Below are positions 44,702 through 57,815 of a stretch of DNA of 64,000 bases, in pieces. A program made the translations under genes and the position numbers. The DNA lies in assembly GCA_019614645.1 (NCBI GenBank), contig JABWDB010000011.1, positions 806,001-870,000 of the forward strand. Reading direction: 5' to 3'. The notes under the pieces are model-generated. The model was not told the DNA's origin and searched no databases. It was given only the letters and a program-made list of their open reading frames with translations. This DNA is from Stratiolaelaps scimitus. Lineage: Eukaryota > Arthropoda > Arachnida > Mesostigmata > Laelapidae. The number at the start of each line of letters is the position of its first letter. Position 1 is the first letter of the stretch.

Positions 44702-47447
44702 GCTCGTTGCTGCAGCTAACCGAAGTTGACGTTACCGATATTCATTAATAGTTCAACTCGGCCAATCGGTACAATAGTTCGCTCCAAGAGCAAACGCCAC
44801 TCGACACAAGGGGAACACAAATGTCACACAGAGAGAGACGACACATACGACAACCGGCTGGAGAGACAACCAGCGCGCCCGCCCGATTCGATGAGTGCAG
44901 TTTGCTCCAACCGCTCGACACCGGACGGATACAAATAACCAACCGCTCACAGCAAATTCGAATGGCGCTTTCAATTTTTCAACTGGCGACGCATGCGCGG
45001 ATAAACAAACAAATATGGCGGCCGCTCGACCGTGAGACGGACCCGTCGTGTCGTCGTCTGTGTAACGGCGTCGTCCGCTTGAGGTCGACGCGGGCTGCGG
45101 TGCGGAATTCGAAAGTCGGACACACCTCAGCATCGGTGGATATTTATTCAAACATAGAATAATTAGGAATTATTTCGGTGGATTGGAGATCTAAATAACT
45201 AATAATAATGGAGGAGCTCATTTGCTTGGGCGACTGCCGGGCGGAATGATAACGCAATTTAGAATAGAGAAGAGATAAACTGGTTTATTTTCGTGAAATT
45301 ATTTCTAATTTACGATGGTCAAGAGTTCGCAACGAACGAACACTGTGCTAACTGGTGCGAAGTGACGCCGCCCTTGACTCTGATATGTATTTGCAATCCG
45401 TCAATTCATTATGCTACACTGAAATGTCACGTATACATTATAAATTAGTCCATAGTTAAGTAATAAGCAATTAACAATAATGAATACAAGTCCTTGTACC
45501 GGACGCACGGCCCATGGTTTTCTTTTTTAATAAGGGGGGAAGAGTTTTTTTCTAAAATTATGTAGCTTTTTCTCTCTTGTAATGCTTTCTCGCGATACAC
45601 CCCAACGGTGTAGACACTTGAAGTGACCGTCAGCACTGATATACCCCATGGCCACGGAAGTCTCCGTTGCAGCTTATGCTAAATGACAAATGCCCTTGTT
45701 TCATTGTGTGTATAGAACAAGATACGACGGTTGAGTGAGGGCGGCAGGAACTGGTGCAATCGCTCAAGTGCCACCTTCTGGAGCCGTGCGCATCGAGAAC
45801 AACCAGATTTTGGAAATAGAAACCCCTGAAGCTATATGCCCATAGTCCCGGAACGATGTTTTCCCGATGTCAAACCAATTACAGGGGTATATTTGGGATT
45901 CTTTTTGTCGGCTCAGTTTCGTTTATAAGGGGCACGTCAATTGTCCTGTATGACTTACAGGTTAGCTTCACATACGATCTTCGCATCCATCTCGAATCCA
46001 AGTTTGTGGTAACTTCTGTCACCTGTGTCTGCCTCTGGCAACGCCAACTCGATCAGCCGAAATGAGAATAACATATGTGACTGGAAGAATATTATTCATT
46101 TGATTTGATTATTATAATTAATTAACCGACTCGCTAATACGTCAATGAAAATGTTCCCCCACTTTTTTACACACCAGCCCAATTAATCTCCTCATTTGTG
46201 TCCAAAAAGCATCGTGTATGTGGGTGTATATGTACATTTGCGAACAGAAATTACTCAGCGGCGATGCTATTTAATGAGATATTCGATTTTTGGTGGCCAA
46301 ATAAATATCTATTATGATTCACTGTTCACTGCAACGATGTAAACCCATGCCAACCATCTTATTAACCACTTCTGAGTTCCTCCGAGTTGTTAATACGGCT
46401 GTCGATCCATTGCCGGGTCTTGGATACGCTTTAATAATATAACCTTCACTAGTGTTGTGATGTCGACACTTCTCTTAGATAGATCCAATCTGGTGGAAAG
46501 GTGAATATTTCTGGTCGATGAGTTAAATAATTACTCACACAATGTTTTTTACGGGTTGATTCGATTCGAGTGAGCGCAATTGATAAATAATTAAAAAAAG
46601 TACCACGTATCTCAGGCGAATTTAACTATTATTATTATCAAATGACCTAAATGAATCTGGCTAGTTTCAATTGACTGAAATTGACTAAACGAATCTGGCT
46701 AGTTTCAATTTGAGTGTTTTCAAATTGCTTAAACTCTACTATTGCCTAGTTAGACAACCAATTAGACAATTAAGAACGAGAGTATTGCACGGATCGTAAA
46801 CACATTGTTTAATCACTGAGAAATATCATCGAAGCCTGGTTTGATCTATTATTTTATTATGTCGTCACAATGGGAATTTTCAGAAGTCACCGCTCTTTTT
46901 CCTACATCTCAGCAAGTTACGATCTAAAAAAATAGAAAAAAAAAAAATTAAATAATCAAGAAAAAATCTTTGAGAATGATTGTCCTACATGGATTCGATC
47001 AAAGAACTAAATATTTGATGTGCTCGACTAGCTTATGTATGACTTTCATTGATCAAGCTTGCAGTCAATCAATAAAGGCTGTTAATACTTCACAATTAAC
47101 CGCTTCGCTTGCTGATCAGTGTCTTTTTGATTATTTCTACATCAGCGTGTCGGTTTTCTGTGCCGACGGTATCCGACTGGTACAAGCCACCAGAAACACT
47201 GCTATGATTTCGATCCGCTACCTACAGAAAATGCTCGGCTGAGAATCGCGGAAGTGGACAATTACCGTTGATTTTCGGCAATTTCATTTCATAATTTATC
47301 TATACGACAAGTAAAAATTAATCTCCATTGTGTGTGTTGATATATACAATGGCTGGTGGTGCAGTTGGGGAGCGGGGGTCCAGGCCGAGGCCGTTATTAT
47401 TATTATTGATTGTTCACTAAAGTTCGTATCTTATTGCTAAACCACTA

Positions 47448-47485
<38 letters not shown>

Positions 47486-47574
47486 TGAGACGTCAACATT
47501 GTACCGCACAATGGGTGTCGCAATCAGTTTACTGGAGAGACGGTCCCAGCGCCGAACGCTTCAAACGAACATCA
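44702..47574. other. spacer between anillin and DHCR7
   Basis: It contains the anillin upstream region; a motif AAATATGGCGGCCGC at about 45011 resembles a YY1-type promoter element. A direct repeat (GAATCTGGCTAGTTTCAATT) occurs twice at about 46650-46710. A TA run lies at 47453-47482. No gene was recognised; open frames are shorter than 95 codons and featureless. Confidence 0.45.
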
Positions 47575-48515
47575 TCACCAGATGAACGGCACTATACGAT
47601 ATGGAGCTCGTTCACAATACTGTTCCCAGTATTTGCCATATTTCTTGCTGCACTTGTCCTCGTCCCGAATCGATCGGTGGACGAGTAACGTCGCCAGGAA
47701 CGCACAGTACCCGTAGGGGAGGACGGCACATCCAGCAGGCAGGGCCCAGAACAGTGCAGCCAATATCTCGAACACGTAATTGCAGTGGCGGCTGAGACCC
47801 CAGAAGCCGGAGGCGAGCAGCAGCGACGATCGTTCTTCACCTTTTTCGTTGGCGTACTTTGCCCGGATCACGCTGGCCGGCCGGAACCAGATCGTGCACT
47901 TTCCTGAACGCGGAGATCACAGATCAGAATCAAACGGTGGGTTCTTGGGCTCGGTGACTGGAGACCAGTAACATCATGCTCGGTGGAGGCGGGGTTCGTT
48001 CTCTAACAACTTCACGTCAAACATGCTCATTCGTTTCTGCGTATATCTGCGTCGAAGAATTTTTCTCATGCATCTAGCGTTCATGAGGGCGTTTGGGATT
48101 CTGATTGCGCGCGCGAAATGATTTGGCGACGCTATAATTGTTGCGCGATTATACGTGGTAATATACGCATGGGTAGACGTATGCTGTGTCGAATTGTGCT
48201 GATTTAAGAGCTCAGTTCGCGGGCTGACACACATCAAGCGTTGTGCTGGTGCGCTGTGATGTGCGGGGCACGTTTGAAAATATGGGCATAAAAATTGAAC
48301 AACATACCATCTGTGGCTCGCGCTAGCTGGCGCTGATAGTCGCAATAGTAGTTGAGTACAATCCAGAGCAGTCCGAATCCTAGGAGAAGGGCAAAGTGGA
48401 TCGGCGAGATCGTCGGTGCCCGGCCAACCATCCAGAGGCTCGGGGAGGCGTAGAAGAACGGGACAAAACAGATACATCCCCAGCAGAGGTAGTAACCTGT
48501 TCAGCAATATATTAC

Positions 48516-48552
<37 letters not shown>

Positions 48553-51500
48553 TGTGTGAGTGTGACATATCCATATAAACATGCATAGTGAGAGACTTGG
48601 ACAAATCCAGCAAACCCAAGCTGACCATCCTCAGCTGACCTTCCCATAAGAAAATGGCCTCGGTACAATTGCTGTGTAGCCTAGCATTGCTCCAAAGATC
48701 TATCATGTTGCTTATGCCGGGGTTCTTATCTAGGCTATCTCAAACAGACCCATGTGACGCCAGGGCTATACAGTTAGCACCATATAGCTATTTTTCTCTT
48801 CGAAATACACACAAACACACACGATAATCTGGTTTTCAGCCACTCGTATCACAGTGCGAACTTAATATTATACCATGAGTCTAGACTTGTGGTGTGAACA
48901 ATCCGGAAAAGGGTCACCCTATAAAAATAGAATGATTGATAAACGCCTATATAAGTTAGAGCAAACGATCAATTGTTGTTGTTGTTATTAGTACTTCCAG
49001 TATGCTCCGCGTTTCTGCGTCTGCTGAACGGGCGGGCTTTTTGGCACTTACCTGCTCGATCGACGATGATATCAATAGACTGCATGTAACCATCCTCCCA
49101 CCAGAAGAACTTGCCAATGTAGATCGTCTGTAGGATCGCGCACGCAAGCATGGACAAGCTCGGTCCGAAGCGCTGCCATTGGGCGAATGCGCAGACGATC
49201 ACCGTTAATTGCCACAGCATCATACCGAAACGACAGTTCGTCAATTGTTTCAGGTCCAATCTGCAAATGTATGATGTGTCGATAGCGAGTTACGAGGCGT
49301 TTTAATTAGTCATTATACAACGTTCGTCTTGTGTACGGCTGCAGAGTTTGGCTTGCATTCGGTGGTATTCGTTCGAGATAATTGCTCTGTGTTCGCTATT
49401 TGATGAAAACGTTCACCCATCGATCGATTGGATTGATGATCGTTAATGAGTGACGCCGAACGTTGCAGTGGCTAACACGAGAGGAGGGTGCTGGTCCGCT
49501 GGTGGCTTCATCAGCGATCATCACAGGTCGAGACCGCACAAAAAAATAAAAAATTCCAAGATCGTACTTCACAGGATCATTTCTGTAGTCGATCTAACGT
49601 ATCCGCTAGCCGGATTCGTATACCAGGTTATGCTAACGATTAATCTATGTACACCTTGGTCACCCATATCTGCTCGACCTTCCCGTACGCCGCCGTGGGG
49701 CGTTGCACCCGTTCGTTTCGGCTTCTTGTTTTTGTTTCCAATTGAAGCGACCTGCAGAGACTCGCCAAGAATATCTGCGAGCTGTGAACTCTTATTATTG
49801 TATGTGCAATGAGTTCTCAATTCCAACGTACACCGCACTGAGCGAAGGTTCACAGCTCATTGGCGGGGCAGCGAGAAAAAGAGAAAAAAAATATATATAT
49901 ATATATTTTCATTAATTACATATATCCAAGGAATCACTACATCGTGACCGTTCATCTATTGACATCTGCTGTTTGCGAGCTTCTACCTCGAATTGATTCT
50001 TCTGTGTGTACATTTCGCGAACCCCGTGGCCCTGCCGGTGGCCATCGGGTAGACACAAATAGTTTCTGCCCCCCGGGGGAGATCGAGTCGTCGAAGGTGG
50101 GACAGCTACGATGAACATCGATGTTCTTGCTTCTGCTCGTGGGCCCTACGATCTGGTCTGGCAATATTGCCAATTTCCCCGAACTGCTGCTTCCTGTCAT
50201 TTCTACACGGTCTGCCAATAATATGAGTGCTAAGCACGCGTCGTACTGTGTTCAGCGCTCGCTGATCCGGCCCACAGGTTATTATTACTTTTATTGTTAC
50301 AAAACTGTGACTAACTACCAGCGACGTGGTGAGCGCGGCCGGTGCGAGAAGTACAGTCAAGTTGAACAATTGTCGAGAAGACAGCAACACGAACGCTTGG
50401 TACCAACCTGCTGTATGATGGCTGCAGGTGGTTTTATCAGAAATATCGTATATTACCTGTTGGACTAGTCCGCGTTCGCGAGTATCGTCTCGCGGGTTGT
50501 TTTTGTTATTAGCGTGGCTGATTTGTTCGACTTGCCAATAAACGACTACGTGTTGCGTTGAAGCATAGCAGATGTGTGCGTGAAGCGGGTCAGATCGATC
50601 CCGATTAGTTTACGAGTACACATGTTGTCAAGGCTTTTCGACTAATATACGTCGGGCAGAACGAGAGATGACGGTCTGGGTCGTTTTGTTCCTGAAGCTG
50701 TTCGCTTGTTAAACGTTACTCGGCGCATCCAAAGCTGTACGGGGGTAGGAGGGTACTATGAAGAAACGCCAGCAACCTAATTAAGGCACAAGTGTGGCTC
50801 CGTACACTGGAGGCTCTCTGCGATAGGGTGACCTTGAGTGTGGCTTCATTCATTATTTCATTGATTCAAGCCATACTCGAATTATTCTGATTAAACCAAA
50901 ACGGTTAATTGCCGCGGACAAAATGGCTCGCTATTACGAGTGAAATGGAGGATTTCCTAAAATAGCCTGTGAGTCATACGGGTTACCCACTTCGTCCGTT
51001 ATTAGCAACCGAGGTCAGGCAAGATTTCAACTCTTCTCACAGTGGTTCGAACAGCCAGCCAGCCAGCCATCAATCGATCTGGCTTGATTGCCTTGCACGC
51101 CACATGAATATACTGCTTGTTGCTAACGACGATATCTCCTCCAGTCCGGTGGTATGGCGCGGTTGAAGAAAGCAAATCGCTAGGCTTAGCACAATGACGA
51201 GCGTATGGTGGCAAGTATGAAGAAAGCTGGACACGTCTAGTGGTATCGTAAGGTTTCTCGTTGATAGTCATCCGACTAAGATAACGGTTAGCACAGCGAG
51301 TATGCTAATCACTCTGCCCGGGGTTCCCCTTGACTGCCTACCGTGTAGAAGGATTATTACGGAATCGGATACCCGTCGATCTATTAATAATTCCTCGCTC
51401 TGATATAGACGATGCTTGAGCAGAGTTGGTAAGTCGTCGCTCCGCGCGATGTTTCCGAATCGAATGGTAATTTTTGACACACGTTCGGCGTTTAACGGTA

Positions 51501-54500
51501 GTAATGATAATGGTAATAATAATGCAGTCATGCTCCGTGATCAAAGATCTGTTGTCGGCGGTGATACTCGATTTGTTGATATCGTTAGCGCGAAGTAGGT
51601 GATTTCGATCGGGAGGCCTAAGCGAGCAAAGCAGTTGGGACGGTTCGCTGTAGTGAAGACACTTGATCTCAGCCAGAGATAGGAACACATGTTGACATAA
51701 TCGAAAGCCTTTGATGGTGAACCACGAAGTGGGCGCCAGGTCGGATAGTTGAGTGCTCGGCGACGAAGCCGGACGCCGTTGAATCGAGCCCCACAATGAC
51801 AACTGTAAAAATCACTGAGCTAAGGGTTCAGGGCTTTGTAGTGGTGGTGGTGCTTAGTAAAGAGATGTCTTTGTTGTGTTACAGACAAAGTCAAATTGCT
51901 CCAGCAATTAATCGCCGTCGTTAGAGAGGACATGATATCACCACCGTACACCTGTGATGATGCGAACTCACATCGTCAAGCATACCTTTCGCCAATCCTC
52001 GGATAGAGCTCGATGCCCCAGTAGAAGTCGAAGACGGGATTCCCATAAGCGCCGTGATCACTTTTCGAGGGCCACAGGAAGCCTTTAATTAAGAGGAAAA
52101 GGCACATCAAGAAGCCCAGAACGAGCAGGGCACTCTGATAAGAATCCTGATGGCTGTACAGCGACCAGGCTGACACTTGGCCACTTCCGAGTAAATACAG
52201 TGTGATCGACACGGTCAGCAGGTAGTATCTGTGAAGCGAAATTCGTAATGACAAGAAAACACAACAAACAGCGTGCTGATGACGTACAGTTACTACACGC
52301 GATTGACATTCACATGTGACTGAACGCCCTCGGCGTGAGTTTCCCGATCAGATTCGTTGAACGGCATTTAATTTGATGATAATTTCGTTAAGATAATAAT
52401 TGATTTATGTGTGCTTGAACGAAAACCTCGAAAAACGACGCAACAGTAGCGCGGTGGGCTGATCGCCGAATTCGCCAGAGCAAAGTTCGAGAGAACAGCG
52501 AAGCAACACAAACACAAGCTACTACGTGACTATTATTTAGTGACCTGGAAGGAGGAGGAACAAAGTCTTGTTAATCTAGTTATAACCGAATTGTTACCTA
52601 AATAGTTCGACCACATAATCCCTATCAGTAGCGCCATCCGCAAACGGGCTAACTGACACGTGGCGATGCTAGACTCTCAAGGGCAATCATTAAGCTTACA
52701 CTGATCGCCATCAGCTTTCAAATTGAATGTTCATTCATTCTGAAAAATCCAATGAGCGTGGTATTAATCAAAGATTCCAACGTGAATCCATCTTGAATGA
52801 ATCGTGAATGGAATCAATCGATTCTGAATTGATCCCGAAGCTCGTCCACGTCAAAATGCTCCGCTGCAGAGTCCAAGAAATGGAGCTCTAATCAAACGCA
52901 TTCAAGTTGCATCCCCAGGCTGAGGACGGTGGCGAAAAGGCGAGATATCGCAGGCTAACATCCATTCTTGTTCTATCCACAGTATCAGCAGTAACAGCAG
53001 CAGCAGAAATGAATATATATATATAAGTATACATATACGTACATATACAGTAGCCAATTTTCGCAAATATTATATAATGTATTATTATATAATATTTGCA
53101 CAAATCGTCTACTGCTTAATATCTGCTCCGCTCCACGGACAACACGTTCAGACTACTCTCGTCAGCCTTCAAGAGAAAAAATCACTAAGGAACAAAAAAT
53201 CAATAAAGAACATTTGGTCACACACAATTTATTTCGCTATTTTGTTATTGACTCGCTAGTTATTGACTCGACTCCTTCTTCGAAGCTGCCAGCCGTCCGG
53301 AATCATCAATGGGCAAAAATGTCAAACAGATGAAACATACGTATATCCGAACGCGTCTCCACTTGATAAAAGTGTTCGGGATTGCCGGATTGACACATTG
53401 ATATTCACGAGCGAGAAACGAACAAATGCGAAGATCTGATTTTTTCTTTAAGCGAAGGCTAGAATTGATTAGCCGTGGCAATACAATCTAAGCAAGTGAC
53501 TGCCAACCGAGAACAAAAATCTTGCTCGGCTTTCCCGGGTTTGCCGGGTACGTCAATTACTATCGTGCATTTCAGCCTTCCTCAATCGTTCCTCCATTTC
53601 TGCGTAGGGAAGACGGCAGAACGCGGCACGGGAACTGTCTCATGGGAACGGAACTGGAAGAGGAGGAGGGATTCTTCGACCGCAAAGGGAGGTCCGACAA
53701 ATATACGTCGACTCCTTGAACAATACAAACGTTTGGCTCACCTGAATCCATTATTGTAGTAAACAGGAACATGACCCTGGGCTGTTGGTGGTCCCGTATA
53801 CTTCTTGCCACCTAGAAGGAGCAGCGAGCAGGCGGCGTAGGCCAGAAACAGTAGAACGTAACCCATAACCTTGGCATCCCATGTCAGGGAACGAAATGCG
53901 GTCGCGGTAAAGTCCCATATCTCCTGTAATGTGGCAATGGTTAATGACGTTCTTTCGTTTGCTTGATTTAGTGTTCATTTTAATTTGCCTTAAAGATGCA
54001 CGTATTTTTTAACCGATTTCAGCAGTTTTTCTATGCAACCGCTCCAGGGGAATACTAGACCGGGTCAGACAGAACCAGTGAACTAGTCCGGATGTCTAGT
54101 GTCGATTTGTCCGCTGATGTGCTTTTGTGGTCCCACGTGACACAGAGGGCACAAGCCAAGGAAAACAAAAACAATTGTTGTTGGAACATGTGTTTGGCCC
54201 ATGGTGCATACAGCGGTTACAACATACGGAGGTGTGCATAAATTTAAGACACACCTACACTTCAACGAATCGTTCCAAAGAATACCCATTTGAGACATTT
54301 ATTCTGTATCAGATTAATGTACGTGTCAAATAACATACATACCACAAAGAACAGCACATATGACAGCGCGAACAGCCTGCTACAATGAAATCAGTGTCAT
54401 TTTTCGGGAGTGCAAAATGATAAGTTAGCCTCAGTTGCGCTGCTCTTTGTGGTGTGCATGTTATTTGACACGTACATTAATCTGATACAGAATAAATGCC

Positions 54501-55033
54501 GCCAAATGTGTATTCTTGGTAACAATTTGCCGAAATATTGGGGGGCCTTAAGTTTATGCACACCACAGTAGCGGAACGTAAATTCGCCAAGGACGATGCT
54601 CAGCCAACAATTAAGTTCTACGTAGGAGACGCGTACGTCCCCACACGGGGCTTCGTACATTCGCATTTAAAGGGGTCCGTGTTATGAAGCAACGCTGACA
54701 GCAGTTGTACGAGGTGCGCGTTAAGTGTTCCAGGCTGTAAAGGGTCAGCCTGGAAAATTTACAAGCATAGCGGCAAATTCACAGACAGTTATTCGGATTA
54801 CAATAACGATGAGACCAGTGCACCCGGAGCAAAAGTAAGCGCAAGGGTAGACATAACATCTATTGATTCACCCTTACCTTCGGCCGGGATACCGAGGCCC
54901 ACGTGAGGCAACGAGTTTTGTCATGACAGTGCAAAAAGAAATGTCTCAGCAGCACGACGGTGGTCGGGGTCGCGAGCATCAGGCCAAGGGGCACCAATGT
55001 GAAATGAACATGGTGTTCAACGGTTGACAGCAT
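47575..55033 (-). CDS. DHCR7: 7-dehydrocholesterol reductase / sterol delta-7 reductase (6 exons)
   Basis: Exons are 54878-55033, 53742-53923, 51986-52228, 49052-49260, 48308-48496 and 47575-47903. All join in phase to 435 aa, about the length of the plant enzyme. It reduces the C7-C8 double bond of 7-dehydrosterols with NADPH in the ER membrane. Diagnostic segments: GNPVFDFYWGIELYPRIG, TNCRFGMMLWQL, GKFFWWEDGYMQSIDI, DRAGYYLCWGC, GFWGLSRHCNYVFEIL and LVHRSIRDEDKCSKKYGKYW, which fits the second sterol-reductase signature. Hydrophobic stretches are spread over the whole length (multi-pass). Wording such as FDFYWGIELYPRIG and KYGKYW is closer to plant DWF5 than to vertebrate DHCR7, as recalled. 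ATG at 55033 follows a possible TTTACAG acceptor, suggesting a 5' untranslated exon further upstream. Donors: GTAAGG, GTGAGC, GTATGC, GTAAGT and GTATGT. Confidence 0.93.
49261..51985. other. DHCR7 intron between exons 3 and 4
   Basis: 2.7 kb. No exon seen. A TA run lies at about 49890-49906. A tRNA-like string with possible A and B boxes occurs at about 51281-51345, without a foldable cloverleaf. Confidence 0.5.
53063..53099. repeat. perfect AT-rich hairpin in DHCR7 intron
   Basis: GCAAATATTATATAAT and complement, 16-bp arms, 5-nt loop. Confidence 0.95.
54227..54568. mobile_element. Tc1/mariner-type foldback MITE in DHCR7 intron 1
   Basis: This 342-bp non-coding element has TA on both flanks (54225-54226 and 54569-54570) and outer ends GGTGTGCATAAATTTAAG / complement GGTGTGCATAAACTTAAG. 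Arms of about 140 bp pair with some mismatches, closest over a block of about 60 bp (ATTTATTCTGTATCAGATTA and onward). The unique centre is about 50-80 bp. TA target duplication and the GTGTGCATAAA end fit the Tc1/mariner superfamily. There is no transposase frame, so it would move only with help. Confidence 0.85.
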
Positions 55034-56902
55034 TTTTCGACGATTTTCCTGTAAATCAGAGCAAATGTGTAAGTTAAGTTAGGCACAGCCGGGGCTGACC
55101 TGTAATCCGAGGCTAGTTTTCAGTGAGCTTATGAGAACAGCACTGAGCATATTCACAAGCTTGGCGTGAAGAAGGGAGGCCGCTGATGCGGCGCATCGCA
55201 GACTCGGGATATTTTCATTCATACTTTTAAAAGCTCGCATACGGAACGCTTGGACCTCGCATCGATGAATTTGTCAGGGCAAATTCGTTTTTCGCTAGAC
55301 ATTAGCCTTGACTCGGAATCCTGGGAGATGATGTGGCAGCAACGTGGTCACTTGGGATTCTGTGCTGCTTATCGCCACAAACAAATCGGATAATTTTAAT
55401 CATTTCGAATAAGCTGAGATATGTAAGTCTCATCAAGCAGTGATTGTCTTCGATAATTATCCATGGTGTCAATGGGATGAATCGTGTCACCAGTGGTGAC
55501 GTAAGCTCGTAACATCACAAAATTTATATATCTCGCTCATCTCTGCGTGCCATTGCTTGCCTTGCGGCCTTCGGTGACATGTGGGTCCGTCACTCCCTAT
55601 AATGAACACCCCTATCATAAGCCGCCGGTGGCAGAAAAGCTCTGACAATCGTAGGCGTACACTCGGCCAGAGAATACAGTGTATCGTTTTTAATACATCA
55701 CAACAATACTTCTAGTGTGCCCGAGTGTTTTACCCGTTTGACCGCTTTTCTAGATCCACATAGATCCACTTGGACAGCTAAGTCACCTGGCTGTAAGAAG
55801 CCGTAGCCCGCAGATCCCGCGACCCCCTAACATATAGGAAAACTTAAACACTGTAAAATGGCATATTCCATTGATAAACCAGTAAAAAAAAGGCGCATAA
55901 TATTATAGATCTCTGTTCAGAGCGACTCGAGAGACGAATGACTCGGAACTCATGATAGCCTCCTACCTTTTAGCGAGGATTTCTCTCATACGGAACAGGT
56001 TGTTCACTGAACGGACTTCAATCGGTTGAACTCGTGTCGTTACCAGATATTCACCGCACAGGACCACGAAATCGAATGTCAGTCGGGCTCGAATCGAACG
56101 CGCGTCTTTATCGGGGAGAAACAAGCTTTGAATCACTAAGCGACCCTTAGGAATCGGAGGATTCGAGGGTAGGATGGAGCGGCATCAACGGGGAGCTATT
56201 CCTCCGAGGAGGAAGGTACCCCACTCCTGGGGAAAGGGCAGCCAGGAGGAGTCCAAGGAGCATCAGCGGATTCGTGTTCGTTCGAGTTTTTGAAGGCCGG
56301 TTGCCGGTAGGCGTACGCATGCTTGTCCATCCGAAGGGACTCTGCCAGGGTTGGCGGATACCTGCTGTCCTCTGAACGCGGACGGATCAAGAAAGAACCC
56401 GTACACTGCCAGACCACTGTTCTTCTACAGGCCTACATCCTTACTAGGCTATGACATTGTTGCGTATACTCGTGCAATGGGAGGAGTCGACGATGTGTTT
56501 CTAAGATTCGTTGAATATCACGAGAGTGTTATGCAGCAGCCGTAGCGGGAGGTAGTGGAGGCGCTCTACTGTAGATGCTAATAGCAGGAATAACAGAGTG
56601 TGCGATATAATTGGATAAATTGCCACAAGCAATTTGCAGGATGATCAGAGCTAGTCACGTTTTAAGGAGGCTTGATTTGTTGCTTTTGCTATATTATAAA
56701 TGAGTAGGGTAATGTCGAAAGCTCCAGTTCCCTCCAGTGACGCAGTAGTTCGAGGCCTGACCAACCGGATATCAACCCTTCGAACAAGCGCTAAATTTTG
56801 TACCTAGTGATTTTTTTACTGTTATATATATAAATTGATTTTCTATATTTCTAAACATATATATGTATATATGTTTAAAAATTTGGAAAATTAATAGTAT
56901 TG

Positions 56903-56934
<32 letters not shown>

Positions 56935-57487
56935 CACTCAGAAGTCACGCGAGGCGGCCCCTTCATGCAAGCTGAGTCTCCTTGTTCAAATATCCTAAAT
57001 CAGTCGAAGGTTAATTTCGCCCGGCATGACGGTTATCTCAACTAGCCAAAACTACAATGAGATTAGCAATGCAACAGATGTGTATCTGCTTATTTGCATC
57101 AATATAGCTGTGTCGATCGAGCTATATGCGTTCATTGTAACTGTTTGGCGTTGCCGAATTTCGTCTGTGCTGTCCTAGCTGGTTCGCCTATCTTCTGGAT
57201 GGGTTCAGCCTCCCACAATCCAACGACGATCAGCCCCGATCGCCCCCTATGGAACAAGATCAAGAACACGGGCCAGCGTTCAGAGTTGATCTACTCGGGA
57301 TACCGCCGCAGGAAACCATTCCTGGCCCCTCCTTCTCACCCTGCAGCCGTATCATTGTCGCACTGAGCCTTGCCAGCGGGTTGCAACGCGGGCGGTCGTA
57401 AAGCTGCCACCGGCAGCCGTCAACTACTGAACAGTAACAGAAGCAGCAGGTGCTGCCGCCGCCTGTCGAACAGTGTTTTTTCTACAG
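55034..57487. other. spacer upstream of DHCR7
   Basis: It contains the DHCR7 promoter region, a quasi-palindrome at about 56838-56890, CA and TA runs at about 56904-56934, and frames at 56351-56545 and 57094-57366 (plus) without recognisable domains. The latter includes a basic YSGYRRRKPF segment but has no clear donor. Confidence 0.4.
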
Positions 57488-57815
57488 ATCGTTGGCGGGT
57501 ATGGGCGCAAAGGCGCGGTCACCTGTGAAGGTGGCCTGGACCACCACAGCCAACGGCCCAAACCGCAAATCAGTGTGAGTATATCCCTTGCGGCGGGTTC
57601 GATATCTTGTTAGCCATCGCTGCGGCGTCACCGCTATTGGCGGGCTGGCTGACTGACTTTCGCATAGCGTCGCGCAAGCGTCTTGGCAGACCGAGCCCAG
57701 TGCACGGATCGGGGGCTTTGGCCTGGCAGAGACCCACGAGGAGCCACCGCGCGAGCGCGTCCCGTGGAACGATCGGGGAATAGGTGAAGTTCAGGAACTA
57801 CGTTATGAACTTTAG
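57488..57815 (+). CDS. possible two-exon gene fragment, unknown product
   Basis: Exon 57488-57574 has a strong acceptor (TTTTTTCTACAG) and donor (GTGAGT), and joins in phase to 57668-57815 through a TTCGCATAG acceptor. From the ATG at 57501 this gives 73 aa beginning MGAKARSPVKVAWTTTANG, with ARIGGFGLAE in the second exon. The frame is open to the start of the first exon, so further 5' exons are possible. No family recognised and no signal peptide. Support is splice sites, phase and higher local GC only. Confidence 0.3.

Noticed and set aside
51281..51345. tRNA-like string with GGTTAGCACAGC and GGGGTTCCCC
   Set aside because: The cloverleaf could not be closed.
54345..54381. Exon-like sequence (AGGCTGTTCGCGCTGTC... 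before GTATGT) between DHCR7 exons
   Set aside because: It breaks the reading phase, lies inside the MITE arm and has a mirror copy at 54430-54465. Direct joining of 54878 to 53923 keeps phase and matches the length of the plant enzyme.
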